Assembly: GCA_900469625.1 (NCBI GenBank)
Contig: UBXV01000007.1
Location: 538,935 to 602,934, forward strand
Source: Hyphomicrobiales bacterium
Lineage (GTDB): Bacteria > Pseudomonadota > Alphaproteobacteria > Rhizobiales > Rhizobiaceae
Length of the DNA: 64,000 nt
Direction of reading: 5' to 3'
A program made the position numbers and the translations under genes. Below the pieces are notes generated by a model that saw nothing but the letters and a program-made list of their open reading frames with translations, was not told the DNA's origin and did no database searches. This document shows, piece by piece, positions 40,446-48,905 of this stretch (positions are counted from its first letter, which is position 1; each line of letters opens with the position of its first letter).

Positions 40446-40955
40446 ATGACCGAAGGAACCCCCTCCCCGACGCTGACGATCCGAGCGGCGCGCGTTGTCG
40501 ACTGGGAAGCGATCGCCGCGCTGATGTGCCAGCCGGGCATCCGCTCCGGGACACTCAGACTGCCCTATTACACACCGGAGAAGACCCGCAAATGGCTCGA
40601 GGGCCTGTCGGATGACAGCACCGTGATCGTCGCCGAGCGCGACGGCCGGATCCTCGGCATGGCGGGCCTCCACCGCGGCAGCGGCCGTCGGCACCATTCG
40701 GCCGGCCTCGGCATCAGCGTCGACGACAATCATCGCGGCGAAGGCATCGGCAAGGCGCTTTTGACGGCACTCATCGATGCCGCAGACAACTGGCTCGGCA
40801 TCAGCCGCATCGAACTCACCGTCTTTACCGACAACGAGGCGGCGATCGCGCTTTATCGCAAGGCCGGTTTCGAACACGAAGGTACGCACCGGGCCTATGC
40901 GCTTCGCAATGGCGTGCTGGCCGACGTCCTGGCGATGGCGCGCATTCGCGGCTGA
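40446..40955 (+). CDS. GNAT-family N-acetyltransferase
   Basis: A 169-residue acetyltransferase with the GNAT core. It begins LTIRAARVVDWEAIAALM; motif A is GISVDDNHRGEGIGKALL (acetyl-CoA pyrophosphate loop), and motif B is EAAIALYRKAGFEHEGTHRAYALRNG, typical of the RimJ/RimL/PhnO-like ribosomal or small-amine acetylases. The ATG at 40446 follows AGAGGAAACC. It is preceded by a 261-bp gap and stands alone. The substrate is unknown. Confidence 0.9.
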   Translation: MTEGTPSPTLTIRAARVVDWEAIAALMCQPGIRSGTLRLPYYTPEKTRKWLEGLSDDSTVIVAERDGRILGMAGLHRGSGRRHHSAGLGISVDDNHRGEGIGKALLTALIDAADNWLGISRIELTVFTDNEAAIALYRKAGFEHEGTHRAYALRNGVLADVLAMARIRG

Positions 40956-41117
40956 TTGGGCCGAGCCCGCACGGGATTTCCTATGGCGGCAGCCGTCCTG
41001 TCTGCCGCCGCCCGCGGCCCATGTTCCATTCGGAACTGCGCATATTCCAGCCGCATGCGATCTTCTTCCCATGGATGACGGGCGCCCATCCCAGCAATCC
41101 CCGCAGGAGAGACCACC

Positions 41118-41375
41118 ATGCGCAAGATCATCATCGCAGCCGCCGTCGTCCTCACCTCAGCCGTTTCATTCGCTGCGCCATCGCAGGCCGGCGACGTGAC
41201 GATCGGCTTCAGCAACGGCACCTACGGCCAAGGCTGGAGCGGCCGGATCGGTTATGTCGACGGCTATTATGGCGGCGACTATTACGAGTACCGGCCCTAT
41301 TGCTTCATCAAGAAGGTCCGGCGCTACGATGCCTATGGCAACGTCTATTACGAGCGCATCCGCGTTTGCCGTTAG
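41118..41375 (+). CDS. Small secreted Tyr/Gly-rich protein
   Basis: An 85-residue protein with a clear Sec signal peptide (hydrophobic core about 4-20, likely cleavage after SQA near residue 24). The short mature domain is rich in Tyr, Gly and Arg (YVDGYYGGDYYEYRPYC, YDAYGNVYYERIRVC) and has two cysteines that may form a disulfide. A GGAGAGACCACC ribosome site precedes it and a strong terminator follows, so it is an independent transcription unit. I do not recognise a named family; many rhizobia encode similar small envelope proteins. Confidence 0.8.
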   Translation: MRKIIIAAAVVLTSAVSFAAPSQAGDVTIGFSNGTYGQGWSGRIGYVDGYYGGDYYEYRPYCFIKKVRRYDAYGNVYYERIRVCR

Positions 41376-41398
41376 ACACAACGGGGGCGAGGGACACG

Positions 41399-41430
41399 AA
41401 GCCCGGTCGGTTTTCGACCGGGCTTTTTTG
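41399..41430 (+). terminator. Intrinsic terminator of the small secreted protein gene
   Basis: A 10-bp stem AGCCCGGTCG/CGACCGGGCT with a GTTTT loop, running into six Ts, 24 nt after the stop codon. Confidence 0.85.
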
Positions 41431-41551
41431 CGTGCCTGCCCCTGTCATCCCGCGGCTGAATTACGGCTTCGGCATTCACTCCCCCATTGACGCCGCATCG
41501 CTGCCGGGCTCCAAAAGCAACACTCTAAATCGCATGGGAAGGAAGACGGAT

Positions 41552-42331
41552 ATGGATCTCGGCATCAAAGGCATGAAGGCGCTCGTGCTTGGCGGCAGCA
41601 AGGGGCTTGGACGCGGCATCGCCGAAGCGCTGACGGCCGAAGGCGTCGCCGTGGCGCTGACCGGCCGAGACGGCGCATCCGCCGAAAAGGTCGCCGCTGA
41701 GATCGGCCCCTCAGCCCGCGGATATGCCCTCGACCTTTCCCGTGCCGAGAGCCTCGATGCCCTGCTCGACCGGCTGGCCGCCGATTTCGGCGCGATCGAC
41801 ATTCTCGTCCTCAATGGCGGCGGCCCGCCGCCGACACTGGCATCGGCGATCGACCCGGACTTCTGGCGCACGCAGTTCGAAACCATGGTGCTCGCCGGCA
41901 TGCGCATCACCGGCCGGGTCCTGCCCGGCATGCGCGAGCGCGGCTTCGGCCGCATCATCGCCGTCGCTTCGACCAGCATCCGCGAACCGATCCCGGGGCT
42001 GACAGCCTCCAACGCACTTCGAAGTGCCGTTGCCGGCTGGCTGAAGACGCTCGCCGGCGAGGTCGCCGCCGATGGGGTCACCGTCAACATGCTGCTGCCG
42101 GGGCGGCTTGCGACCGACCGCACCTTGAGTTTCGACCGCATGGACGCCGAAAGCGAAGGCGTCGATATCGCGACGGTTGCCGCCCGCAGCCAGGCGGACA
42201 TTCCGATCGGCCGCTATGGGACACCGGCGGAATTCGGCGCTGCCGCTGCGTTCCTGGCCGGACGGCCGGCAGCCTACGTCACCGGCGTGGCGCTGCCCGT
42301 CGACGGTGGCCTCAGCCGCTCGATGCTCTGA
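41552..42331 (+). CDS. Atypical short-chain dehydrogenase lacking the Tyr-Lys dyad
   Basis: A 259-residue SDR with an intact nucleotide-binding motif (LGGSKGLGRGIA), TGRD after strand 2 (suggesting NADP), NGGGPPP in place of NNAG, and a conserved C-terminal ending (YVTGVALPVDGGLSRS). At the active site the Ser is present (VASTS), but the expected Tyr-x-x-x-Lys is replaced by SNALRS. This divergent subgroup exists in several bacteria; catalysis must differ or be lost. ATG 41552 follows GGAAGGAAG. Confidence 0.88.
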   Translation: MDLGIKGMKALVLGGSKGLGRGIAEALTAEGVAVALTGRDGASAEKVAAEIGPSARGYALDLSRAESLDALLDRLAADFGAIDILVLNGGGPPPTLASAIDPDFWRTQFETMVLAGMRITGRVLPGMRERGFGRIIAVASTSIREPIPGLTASNALRSAVAGWLKTLAGEVAADGVTVNMLLPGRLATDRTLSFDRMDAESEGVDIATVAARSQADIPIGRYGTPAEFGAAAAFLAGRPAAYVTGVALPVDGGLSRSML

Positions 42332-42494
42332 ACGTCCGCGGTTTCGACTGTTGTTGGCGTGTGCGCCCGGCGCGCATGCGTCAACTTCACCGCATTTTGA
42401 TGCCGGTTTGAGGGCTAATGCGGTAAACCTGCAGGCGGGCGACGCTTGCCCGAATGACCATACGACTGGCACGACAACGGGCCATAGGACTGGA

Positions 42495-43178
42495 ATGACA
42501 ACCATGAAACCACCATCGACCGGGTGGCTGCTCGGGGCGGTCCTCTTCGCCTCGATCTTCCTTCCCGCCTCTGCCGGAGCCGCCATGCTTGAACAGGAAA
42601 TGATTGCCGCCGCCCGAGCCGGCGATGCCGCCGAACTCACTGGGCTGATCAAGCGTGGAGCGACGCTCGAGGCGCGCGATGCAAGCGGCGCCACCGCACT
42701 CCTCATCGCCACGCATGAAAACAACATCGACGCGGCGCGCGCGCTCATCGAAGCCGGCGCCGATGTCAACGCCAAGGACAAGATCGAAGACAGTCCCTAT
42801 CTCTATGCCGGCGCGCGCGGCCATCTCGAAATCCTGAAACTGACGCTGGCCCATGGCGCGAACCTGAAAAGCACCAATCGTTACGGCGGCACCGCCCTGA
42901 TCCCGGCGGCCGAACGTGGCCACGTCGAGACCGTGAAGACGCTGATCGAAGCCGGCGTCGATGTCGATCACGTCAACCGGCTCGGCTGGACGGCGCTGAT
43001 CGAAGCCGTCATCCTCGGTACCGGCGGCGAAAAGCACACGGAAATCGTGCGGTTGCTGATCGACGCCGGCGCGAATGTCAACCTGGCCGACGGCGAGGGC
43101 GTGAGCCCACTTTCCCATGCCCGCCAGCGCGGCTATGGCAGCATCGAAAAACTGCTCGTCGCCGCCGGCGCCAAATGA
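42495..43178 (+). CDS. Periplasmic ankyrin-repeat protein
   Basis: A 227-residue protein with a signal peptide (hydrophobic core about 11-27, cleavage near SAGAA). About five to six ankyrin repeats follow and fill the rest of the chain (for example ALLIATHENNIDAARALIEAGADVNAKD, and TALIPAAERGHVETVKTLIEAGVDVDHVN). Such periplasmic ankyrin proteins act as protein-binding scaffolds, sometimes with catalase or in toxin immunity, but nothing here shows a partner. Its TGA overlaps an ATG in frame with the downstream deaminase gene, suggesting coupling. Confidence 0.9.
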   Translation: MTTMKPPSTGWLLGAVLFASIFLPASAGAAMLEQEMIAAARAGDAAELTGLIKRGATLEARDASGATALLIATHENNIDAARALIEAGADVNAKDKIEDSPYLYAGARGHLEILKLTLAHGANLKSTNRYGGTALIPAAERGHVETVKTLIEAGVDVDHVNRLGWTALIEAVILGTGGEKHTEIVRLLIDAGANVNLADGEGVSPLSHARQRGYGSIEKLLVAAGAK

Positions 43179-43192
43179 AATCCGGAGGGGAT

Positions 43193-43663
43193 ATGGACCA
43201 GGAAAAGCAGTTTCTCCGCCAAGCCGTCGCCCTTGCCCGTGCCAACGGCCAGAAGGGCGGTCGCCCCTTCGGCGCGGTGGCCGTCCGCAACGGCGAGGTG
43301 ATCGCCGAAGGCGTCAACCGCATGCTTGAGACCGGGGATCCGACTTCGCATGCGGAATTGAATGCCCTTCGCACGGCGGCACAACATCTCGGCTCTCCCC
43401 GGCTTGACGGTGTGGCGATCTATGCCAGCGGCCAGCCCTGCCCGATGTACCTTGCCGCCATGCGCATGGCCGGCATCACCGAGATCGCCTACGCACATTC
43501 GAATGCCGACGCCGAGCCCTATGGCCTGTCGACGGCCCAAATTTACGCCGAGCTGGCAAAACCCTTGGACGAGCAGGCCATGCGCTTCCGCCACGTGCCT
43601 GTCGTCGACACGCAGGCGGCATCGCTTTATGCGGAATGGCAACAAGGGATGAAGCACGACTGA
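43193..43663 (+). CDS. Nucleoside/cytidine deaminase-fold protein with an altered zinc motif
   Basis: A 156-residue CDA-fold protein of the guanine/cytosine/tRNA-adenosine deaminase branch. RPFGAVAVRNGEVIAEG and SHAELNAL (His zinc ligand and catalytic Glu) are present. The second zinc motif, normally PCxxC, reads PCPMY, so one cysteine ligand is missing. The rest of the domain is intact (MAGITEIAYAHSNADAEPYGLS). Start 43193 has GGAGGGGAT upstream; the ATG at 43175 overlaps the ankyrin stop. Whether it remains a zinc deaminase is uncertain. Confidence 0.85.
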   Translation: MDQEKQFLRQAVALARANGQKGGRPFGAVAVRNGEVIAEGVNRMLETGDPTSHAELNALRTAAQHLGSPRLDGVAIYASGQPCPMYLAAMRMAGITEIAYAHSNADAEPYGLSTAQIYAELAKPLDEQAMRFRHVPVVDTQAASLYAEWQQGMKHD

Positions 43664-43825
43664 CCGTACCGGGTGACGGCATCGACGCTCGGCGACAACT
43701 GATTGCTCCACACCCAACCTCTTGTCGCGCACACGCGAGGGGTGTAATCGCGCAGACCAGTACCCTTTCCCGCCGCCGGTCTTCGTCACCGAACATCGAC
43801 CGACGCCAGCCTGCGAGTGTCTGCA

Positions 43826-45094
43826 ATGACTGCCTATTCCGAACGTTCGGGTCGCCTGATTGCGCTGCTTCTCATCGGAGGCTCCGGCGTGGTGACGATC
43901 GCCAAGGGCATGAGCCTGACGTTCCTTGCCATCCGCCTGCAGAAGGATTTCGGGCTGAGCCCCGCCGGCATCGGCGCCTTGATCGGCGTCGGTCCGCTCC
44001 TTGGCGCCATCGTCAGCCCCTTTGCCGGCACGCTGTCCGACCGTATCGGCCGAAAAGGCCTGCTGACCGCAGCACTTTGCATGGCCGGGCTGGCGCTCGC
44101 GGGCCTGGGCCTGGCGCAATCGATCGCCGCCTTTGCCCTGGCGCACATCGTCTCCGCCGTTGCAGCCGCCGTCTACGAGCCGGTGTCGCGGGCCCTGATG
44201 AGCGATGCCGCACCGGCGCATCTGCGCCTGCGGGTGTTTTCCTGGCGCTACCTCGCCATCAATGCTGGCTGGGCAATCGGCCCCCTGATCGGCGTCTGGA
44301 TCGGGGCTGCCTATGCAACGCTGTTCGTCTTTGCCGGCCTGATGCACGCCGCCTTCGGCCTCGTGCTGTTCTTCACCGTTCCCGACGCCAGCAACAGGCC
44401 GGTTGCGGAAACTGGGACGACCTCTCGGGCGGCCGGTGGCTGGCGGGGGCTCGTTGCCGCCCTGCGTGACCGCCGCCTGGTGTTCTTCGTGATCGGCGGC
44501 ACGCTGCTTCTGGCCGTACACGGCCAATGGTCCGTCACGCTGTCGCAATATCTCACCACCGGCTTCGAAGACGGCGTCACACTCTTCGCGCTCCTCGTTT
44601 CCACCAACGCCGCCACCGTGCTGATCGCCAGCACGCCTGCCCGTTTCGTCATCGAGCGGATCGGCGCGCTGCCGGCGCTCTCGCTCGGTTGCCTGTTGTT
44701 CCTTTTGGGGGAAATCGGCTTTGCAGCCTCATCCGGGATGGAAATGCTGGTTGCCTCGATGGTCCTCTTCACCATCGGCGAAGTTCTCGTCGTGCCGTCC
44801 GAATACGTGCTGGTCGACGGTATCTCGGATGCCGGCAACCGCGGCACCTATTTCGGCGCGCATTCCTTGTCTTCGCTCGGCAATTTTCTCGGGCCGCTCA
44901 TCGGTGGAGTTGCGCTCGGCGCCATCGGTGGCGCCGGCATGTTCCTCCTGTTCGCGCTGCTTTCGGCGGCAAGCGCACTGCTGTTTGCGATCGGCCATTC
45001 GATGCCGCCGCCGCGCCCGCAAGCGGCCCCTGCCGACACGGTCGATGGCGGCGCCATCGGCGGAGATCTCATGCGGCTCGGTCAGCTGGCGTAG
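43826..45094 (+). CDS. MFS transporter
   Basis: A 422-residue major facilitator with twelve predicted helices. The signature loop between helices 2 and 3 is GTLSDRIGRKGLL, and FEDGVTLFALLVSTNAATV starts the second half. The pattern fits the drug/metabolite-proton antiporter branch (DHA1-like, related to MdtH-type proteins). The ATG at 43826 is preferred over a GTG at 43817. It follows the deaminase gene by 162 bp and has no linked regulator. The substrate is unknown. Confidence 0.9.
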   Translation: MTAYSERSGRLIALLLIGGSGVVTIAKGMSLTFLAIRLQKDFGLSPAGIGALIGVGPLLGAIVSPFAGTLSDRIGRKGLLTAALCMAGLALAGLGLAQSIAAFALAHIVSAVAAAVYEPVSRALMSDAAPAHLRLRVFSWRYLAINAGWAIGPLIGVWIGAAYATLFVFAGLMHAAFGLVLFFTVPDASNRPVAETGTTSRAAGGWRGLVAALRDRRLVFFVIGGTLLLAVHGQWSVTLSQYLTTGFEDGVTLFALLVSTNAATVLIASTPARFVIERIGALPALSLGCLLFLLGEIGFAASSGMEMLVASMVLFTIGEVLVVPSEYVLVDGISDAGNRGTYFGAHSLSSLGNFLGPLIGGVALGAIGGAGMFLLFALLSAASALLFAIGHSMPPPRPQAAPADTVDGGAIGGDLMRLGQLA

Positions 45095-45295
45095 CGCTGA
45101 GCCGACGCACGCGGCCCGACGCAGGTACTGACATCACATTCAGTGACACCCATTCGCGTGAGCGCATGCGGGCGCTCGGTCGCTTTTCCATCCTGTCGAC
45201 AAACGTTACCATCGTGCTCTCTGTGTGATCACCGTCACCTTTTCGTCACTGGCACCGCCTAAGCACCGCGTCGAAACAGGAGTGAATACAAGATC

Positions 45296-46198
45296 ATGAC
45301 CGCCGCCACCGAACAGACCGTCCTCAAACGCTCAATCGCAGCGACCATCGTCGTCGGTGCGACGGGTGTGCTCTTCGGCCTGTTGTCCGGATCGGTTTCA
45401 ATCGTGTTCGACGGGGTGTTTTCCGCCGTCGATGCGGCGATGACCTTGCTGGCGCTGGGTGTGACGCGGCTGATCCCCCGGGAGAGCAGCCGCTTCCAGA
45501 TGGGCTTCTGGCATATCGAGCCGATGGTGCTCTTGCTCAATGCCGGCCTGCTCGCCACGCTTTCCTTCTACGCTCTGATCAACGCGGTCGATTCGCTGCT
45601 GACAGGCGGTCGCGAACTCGCCTTCGACTGGGCGATCGCCTATGCCGCCGTCGTCCTTGTCATCTGCATCGTGATGTTCTTCTACGGGCGGCGGGCCAAC
45701 CGCACGATCGGATCCGAATTCCTGGCACTCGACGTGCGCGCCTGGGCGATGTCGGGCACGATCACCGCAGCCCTGCTCGCCGCCTTCGTCGTGGCCGCGC
45801 TGCTGAAGGGCACGGCCTATGAAAGCTGGACGCCCTATGCCGACCCGGCGATCCTGGTGGTGCTGACGCTCTGCCTGATCCCGCTGCCGCTGAAGACCGT
45901 CTATGCCGCTTTGAAGGAGATCTTTCTCGTCGCCCCGGCCGAGCTGGACGAAAAGGTGCGCGAGGCGGCCAGCAATGCCGCCAGCCGTCACGGCTTTGCC
46001 GATTACCGCACCTATGTCGCCAAGGTCGGCCGCGCCCGCCTGATCGAGATCTATCTGATCGGATCGGCCGAGACCCGTATCGACACGCTCGCAAGCCTCG
46101 ATGCGATCCGCGCCGAGATCGGCGCTGAGATCGGCGAAGCCGGACGCGACCGCTGGCTGACGATCGCCTTTACCGGCGATGTCAAATGGGCGGAGTGA
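45296..46198 (+). CDS. Cation diffusion facilitator-like transporter
   Basis: A 300-residue protein with five to six membrane helices in the first 210 residues and a soluble C-terminal domain. The CDF-type helix-2 signature is FDGVFSAVDAAMTLLALG (Asp pair) and the helix-5 counterpart is LALDVRAWAMSG. The helix-5 His-x-x-x-Asp of zinc exporters is not evident, so metal selectivity may differ. The cytoplasmic tail (FADYRTYVAKVGRARLIEIYLI) is CDF-like. It converges with the ABC-F gene. Confidence 0.82.
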   Translation: MTAATEQTVLKRSIAATIVVGATGVLFGLLSGSVSIVFDGVFSAVDAAMTLLALGVTRLIPRESSRFQMGFWHIEPMVLLLNAGLLATLSFYALINAVDSLLTGGRELAFDWAIAYAAVVLVICIVMFFYGRRANRTIGSEFLALDVRAWAMSGTITAALLAAFVVAALLKGTAYESWTPYADPAILVVLTLCLIPLPLKTVYAALKEIFLVAPAELDEKVREAASNAASRHGFADYRTYVAKVGRARLIEIYLIGSAETRIDTLASLDAIRAEIGAEIGEAGRDRWLTIAFTGDVKWAE

Positions 46199-46213
46199 CA
46201 CCGTCGTCAACCT

Positions 46214-47818
46214 CTAGCGGCGGTCTGCCTGCGAAATTGCGGACAGATCGATCCGGCGCGTGATGCCGATCGCCTCCAGAAAGGCCTCGTCATGGCTGAC
46301 GACGAGGAGCGCGCCGTCGAAGACCCGCAGCCCCGCTTCCACCGTCTCGATGGATTCGATGTCGAGATGGTTGGTCGGCTCGTCGAGGATCAAGAGCGGC
46401 GGCGGATCATCGCCGCCGAGCACGCAAGCAAGGCCTGCCCGCAGCATCTGGCCGCCGCTAAGGCTCGCGACTTGCTGAAGGGCCGCGTCCGCACGGAACA
46501 TGAAGCGTGCGAGCGCCGCACGGCAGGCATTTTCGCCGGCTTGCGGATTGAGCCGCCGGAAATTGTCGCGGATCGACATTTCGGGATCAAGCAGGCTTAC
46601 TTTTTGATCGAGCGTGGCGAAGTCCGTCAGGACTCGCACATGGCCGGACCAGGGCGCAAGACTGCCCGTTACCAGCGATAGGAACGTCGTCTTGCCCGAA
46701 CCGTTGCGGCCGGTGATCGCCACCCGTTCCGGCCCCGAGATCGACAGCGACAGGCCCGCGAGCACAGGAAGGTCCGGGACGTAGCCGGCGCTGACACCAT
46801 CGACCTGCAGGACGACGCGGCCTGGCGGCAGCCCGGTCGAGGGCAGCCGCACCGAAAACGGCTGCAGGATCTCGATGCGGTCGCGCGCGGTCGCGAGATC
46901 GCCGAGCGCCTGCTCGCGCCGCCGTTCGGCAAGGCGCGCATGGTCGCCGCCGGTCTTTTCGCTCCGCTCCTTGCGGGCATCGAGCAACAGAAGCGGCGCG
47001 TCGCCCTTGGCGCGCTTGCGACGCCCGGCACTGTCCTTGCGCGCCTTGCGTTCGGCAATCTCCTGCGTCTTGCGCTCGACCTCGGCAAGGCGTCGTTCGG
47101 CATCGGCGAGATCATGTCGGGCAGAGGCAAGCTCGATCGCCTTTCGCGCGCGATAAAGGCTCCAGTTGCCGCCATAGCTGGTTGCGCCGAGCGACGTCAG
47201 TTCGACGATCGCATCCATCGTTTCCAACAGCTCGCGGTCGTGGCTGACGACGATGGCGCCGCCACGCCAATCGGCCATCATGTCGATCACCGCCGCGCGG
47301 CCGGCGCGATCGAGATTGTTGGTGGGTTCGTCGAGCAGGATGACATCCGGCTCGGCAAAGACGAGCGCCGCCAGCTTGGCGCGGGTCAACTGTCCGCCGG
47401 AAAAGGACGATAGCGGCGTGTGGGCCGCAGCTTGAAGACCGAGGCGGGCAAGAGCGGCTTCGAGCCGCGCTTCCAGCGTCCAGTCGGCGATCGACAGGTC
47501 CTCGATGCTGGCGGTACCGTCTTCAGCACGGCCAAGAAGCGCCAGCGCATCGGAAATGCCGAAGAGGTCGGCGACCGTCTCCCGTTGCGCGACCTGCACG
47601 GTCTGGCTGAGCATGCCGAGGCTGCCGCCGACAGAAACGGCGCCGGCCTGCGGCCGTAGCGTCCCGGCAATCAGCTTCATCAGCGTGCTTTTGCCGACGC
47701 CATTTCGCCCGACAAGACCGGATCGCCCCGGGTCGAAGGTCAGGTTCAGGTCGGAGAAAAGGCTGCGGCCGTCAGGCGTGGACCAGGTGAGATGGGAGAG
47801 CGAAATCGAAACAGGCAT
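46214..47818 (-). CDS. ABC-F family ATPase
   Basis: A 534-residue protein with two ATP-binding cassettes and no membrane helices. Cassette 1 has GRNGVGKST, FSGGQLTRAKLA and VILLDEPTNNLD. Cassette 2 has GRNGSGKTT, LSGGQMLRAGLA and LLILDEPTNHLD. Between them lies a charged linker (about 235-300) of the kind that enters the ribosomal E site. ABC-F proteins act on translating ribosomes (EttA, Uup) or protect against antibiotics; the subgroup here is not clear. The ATG at 47818 gives a standard N-terminus. Confidence 0.9.
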   Translation of the reverse strand: MPVSISLSHLTWSTPDGRSLFSDLNLTFDPGRSGLVGRNGVGKSTLMKLIAGTLRPQAGAVSVGGSLGMLSQTVQVAQRETVADLFGISDALALLGRAEDGTASIEDLSIADWTLEARLEAALARLGLQAAAHTPLSSFSGGQLTRAKLAALVFAEPDVILLDEPTNNLDRAGRAAVIDMMADWRGGAIVVSHDRELLETMDAIVELTSLGATSYGGNWSLYRARKAIELASARHDLADAERRLAEVERKTQEIAERKARKDSAGRRKRAKGDAPLLLLDARKERSEKTGGDHARLAERRREQALGDLATARDRIEILQPFSVRLPSTGLPPGRVVLQVDGVSAGYVPDLPVLAGLSLSISGPERVAITGRNGSGKTTFLSLVTGSLAPWSGHVRVLTDFATLDQKVSLLDPEMSIRDNFRRLNPQAGENACRAALARFMFRADAALQQVASLSGGQMLRAGLACVLGGDDPPPLLILDEPTNHLDIESIETVEAGLRVFDGALLVVSHDEAFLEAIGITRRIDLSAISQADRR

Positions 47819-48038
47819 GGATACGGATGTCCCTGATGGCAAAAGAGATGGGCTTTGCTGTCAGGTGGAAATCCATCGATGCGTGTATCCTGTGATCGTT
47901 TCTATCGCGCTCAAAGATAGCAGCGATCGTGTTTTCTTCAAGGCAAGACGTTCGGAACAGACGAATGGGAAAGGGAACGAAGGGAAAGGGCGTGGGCTGC
48001 GCGCAGTGCAGGCGCACATCGAACAAGGCTTGCCGCGC

Positions 48039-48161
48039 CTACCACAGCACGCCTTTCAGCGTGATCAGCGCGATCACCAGCAGCGACAGGACGAGCGAAA
48101 TCTTGATGGCGGCGAGGGTGTAGTCGTAGCGGCGAATTTGTGTGGCGAACGTATGAAACAT
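48039..48161 (-). CDS. Small single-span membrane protein, 40 residues
   Basis: A 40-codon ORF with AGGGAG suitably placed before its ATG. It encodes a short basic N-terminus (HTFATQIRRYDYTLAAIK) and one strong membrane helix (SLVLSLLVIALITLKGVLW). Size, ribosome site and clean hydrophobic profile support a real small protein. No family is recognised and no neighbour shares an operon with it. Confidence 0.5.
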   Translation of the reverse strand: MFHTFATQIRRYDYTLAAIKISLVLSLLVIALITLKGVLW

Positions 48162-48321
48162 GGCATTCTCCCTGGCGTCGAAATGCCCTGGTGCCATTGC
48201 AGCCCAGGGCCACGCGATCGCCTGCGTGTCATTTGGCAAATGCGTTGATGCCAGCCGCGTTCCCGCCGTTGCGTGCATTCGGCAGCGTCACGATCGAGGC
48301 TGAGCGTCCAAACGCCAGCAC

Positions 48322-48513
48322 CTACTGGACGGAAGGCAGCGTGTTCTTGCCAAGCGTCCGATGCAAATGCACGAGCCCGAGCAGGATTGCCTCGGCCTCC
48401 TCGCGATCGAGCGCGGCATATCGCACCCGTACGGCATCGCGAAACACATCGGCAACCATCGAGAATTCGCTGGGAAGGATTGGCCGCCCGCGAAATCCGT
48501 CGATGGCGTACAT
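48322..48513 (-). CDS. Hypothetical small protein, 63 residues
   Basis: A minus-strand ORF with AGGAAG before the ATG/GTG pair. It encodes an amphipathic helical protein (FSMVADVFRDAVRVRYAALDREEAEAILLGLVHLHRTLG). Codon choice is compatible with coding, but no family or operon context helps. Either start (48516 GTG or 48513 ATG) is possible. Confidence 0.4.
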   Translation of the reverse strand: MYAIDGFRGRPILPSEFSMVADVFRDAVRVRYAALDREEAEAILLGLVHLHRTLGKNTLPSVQ

Positions 48514-48516
48514 CAC

Positions 48517-48905
48517 GCGATCTTCCTGTTGGGGCGAAAGCGCGAGATCTCTCAGCCACCGACGCCCGTTCGATCGGTCGATGATGAAAGTACTATGCGC
48601 CTTGGGTGCCGAGATACCAAGGGATATTCGCGGCGCGCACGCCCCCTCGGCAACACGCCACGATCAACGCCGCGTGATCGGCGAGACACCGGGACGCCTG
48701 CACAGCGGTTCGCGATCGGGGCACACGTCAGCGGCGATGGTCATCATCGCGGCACCCATCCCGACGCATTGCGCGCGATGAAACGCTCAAGTAGGGTCGC
48801 CGCCAACCGTATTGCTCAACGGAAATTCCGTTGAAAGGATACGTCGAACAACAGGAATGGACCGGCAAGCTGCCGGGAAGAAGGCGGCCTGAGGGCCGGG
48901 ACGCG
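48517..48905. other. Intergenic region before coaBC with nothing recognised
   Basis: About 390 bp between the small hypothetical ORF and coaBC. Open frames here have no ribosome site or family features, and no clear terminator or strong promoter was seen. Confidence 0.4.

Noticed and set aside
43133..44548. 471-codon minus-strand frame across the deaminase and MFS genes
   Set aside because: Spans two real genes on the other strand and has no recognisable domain.
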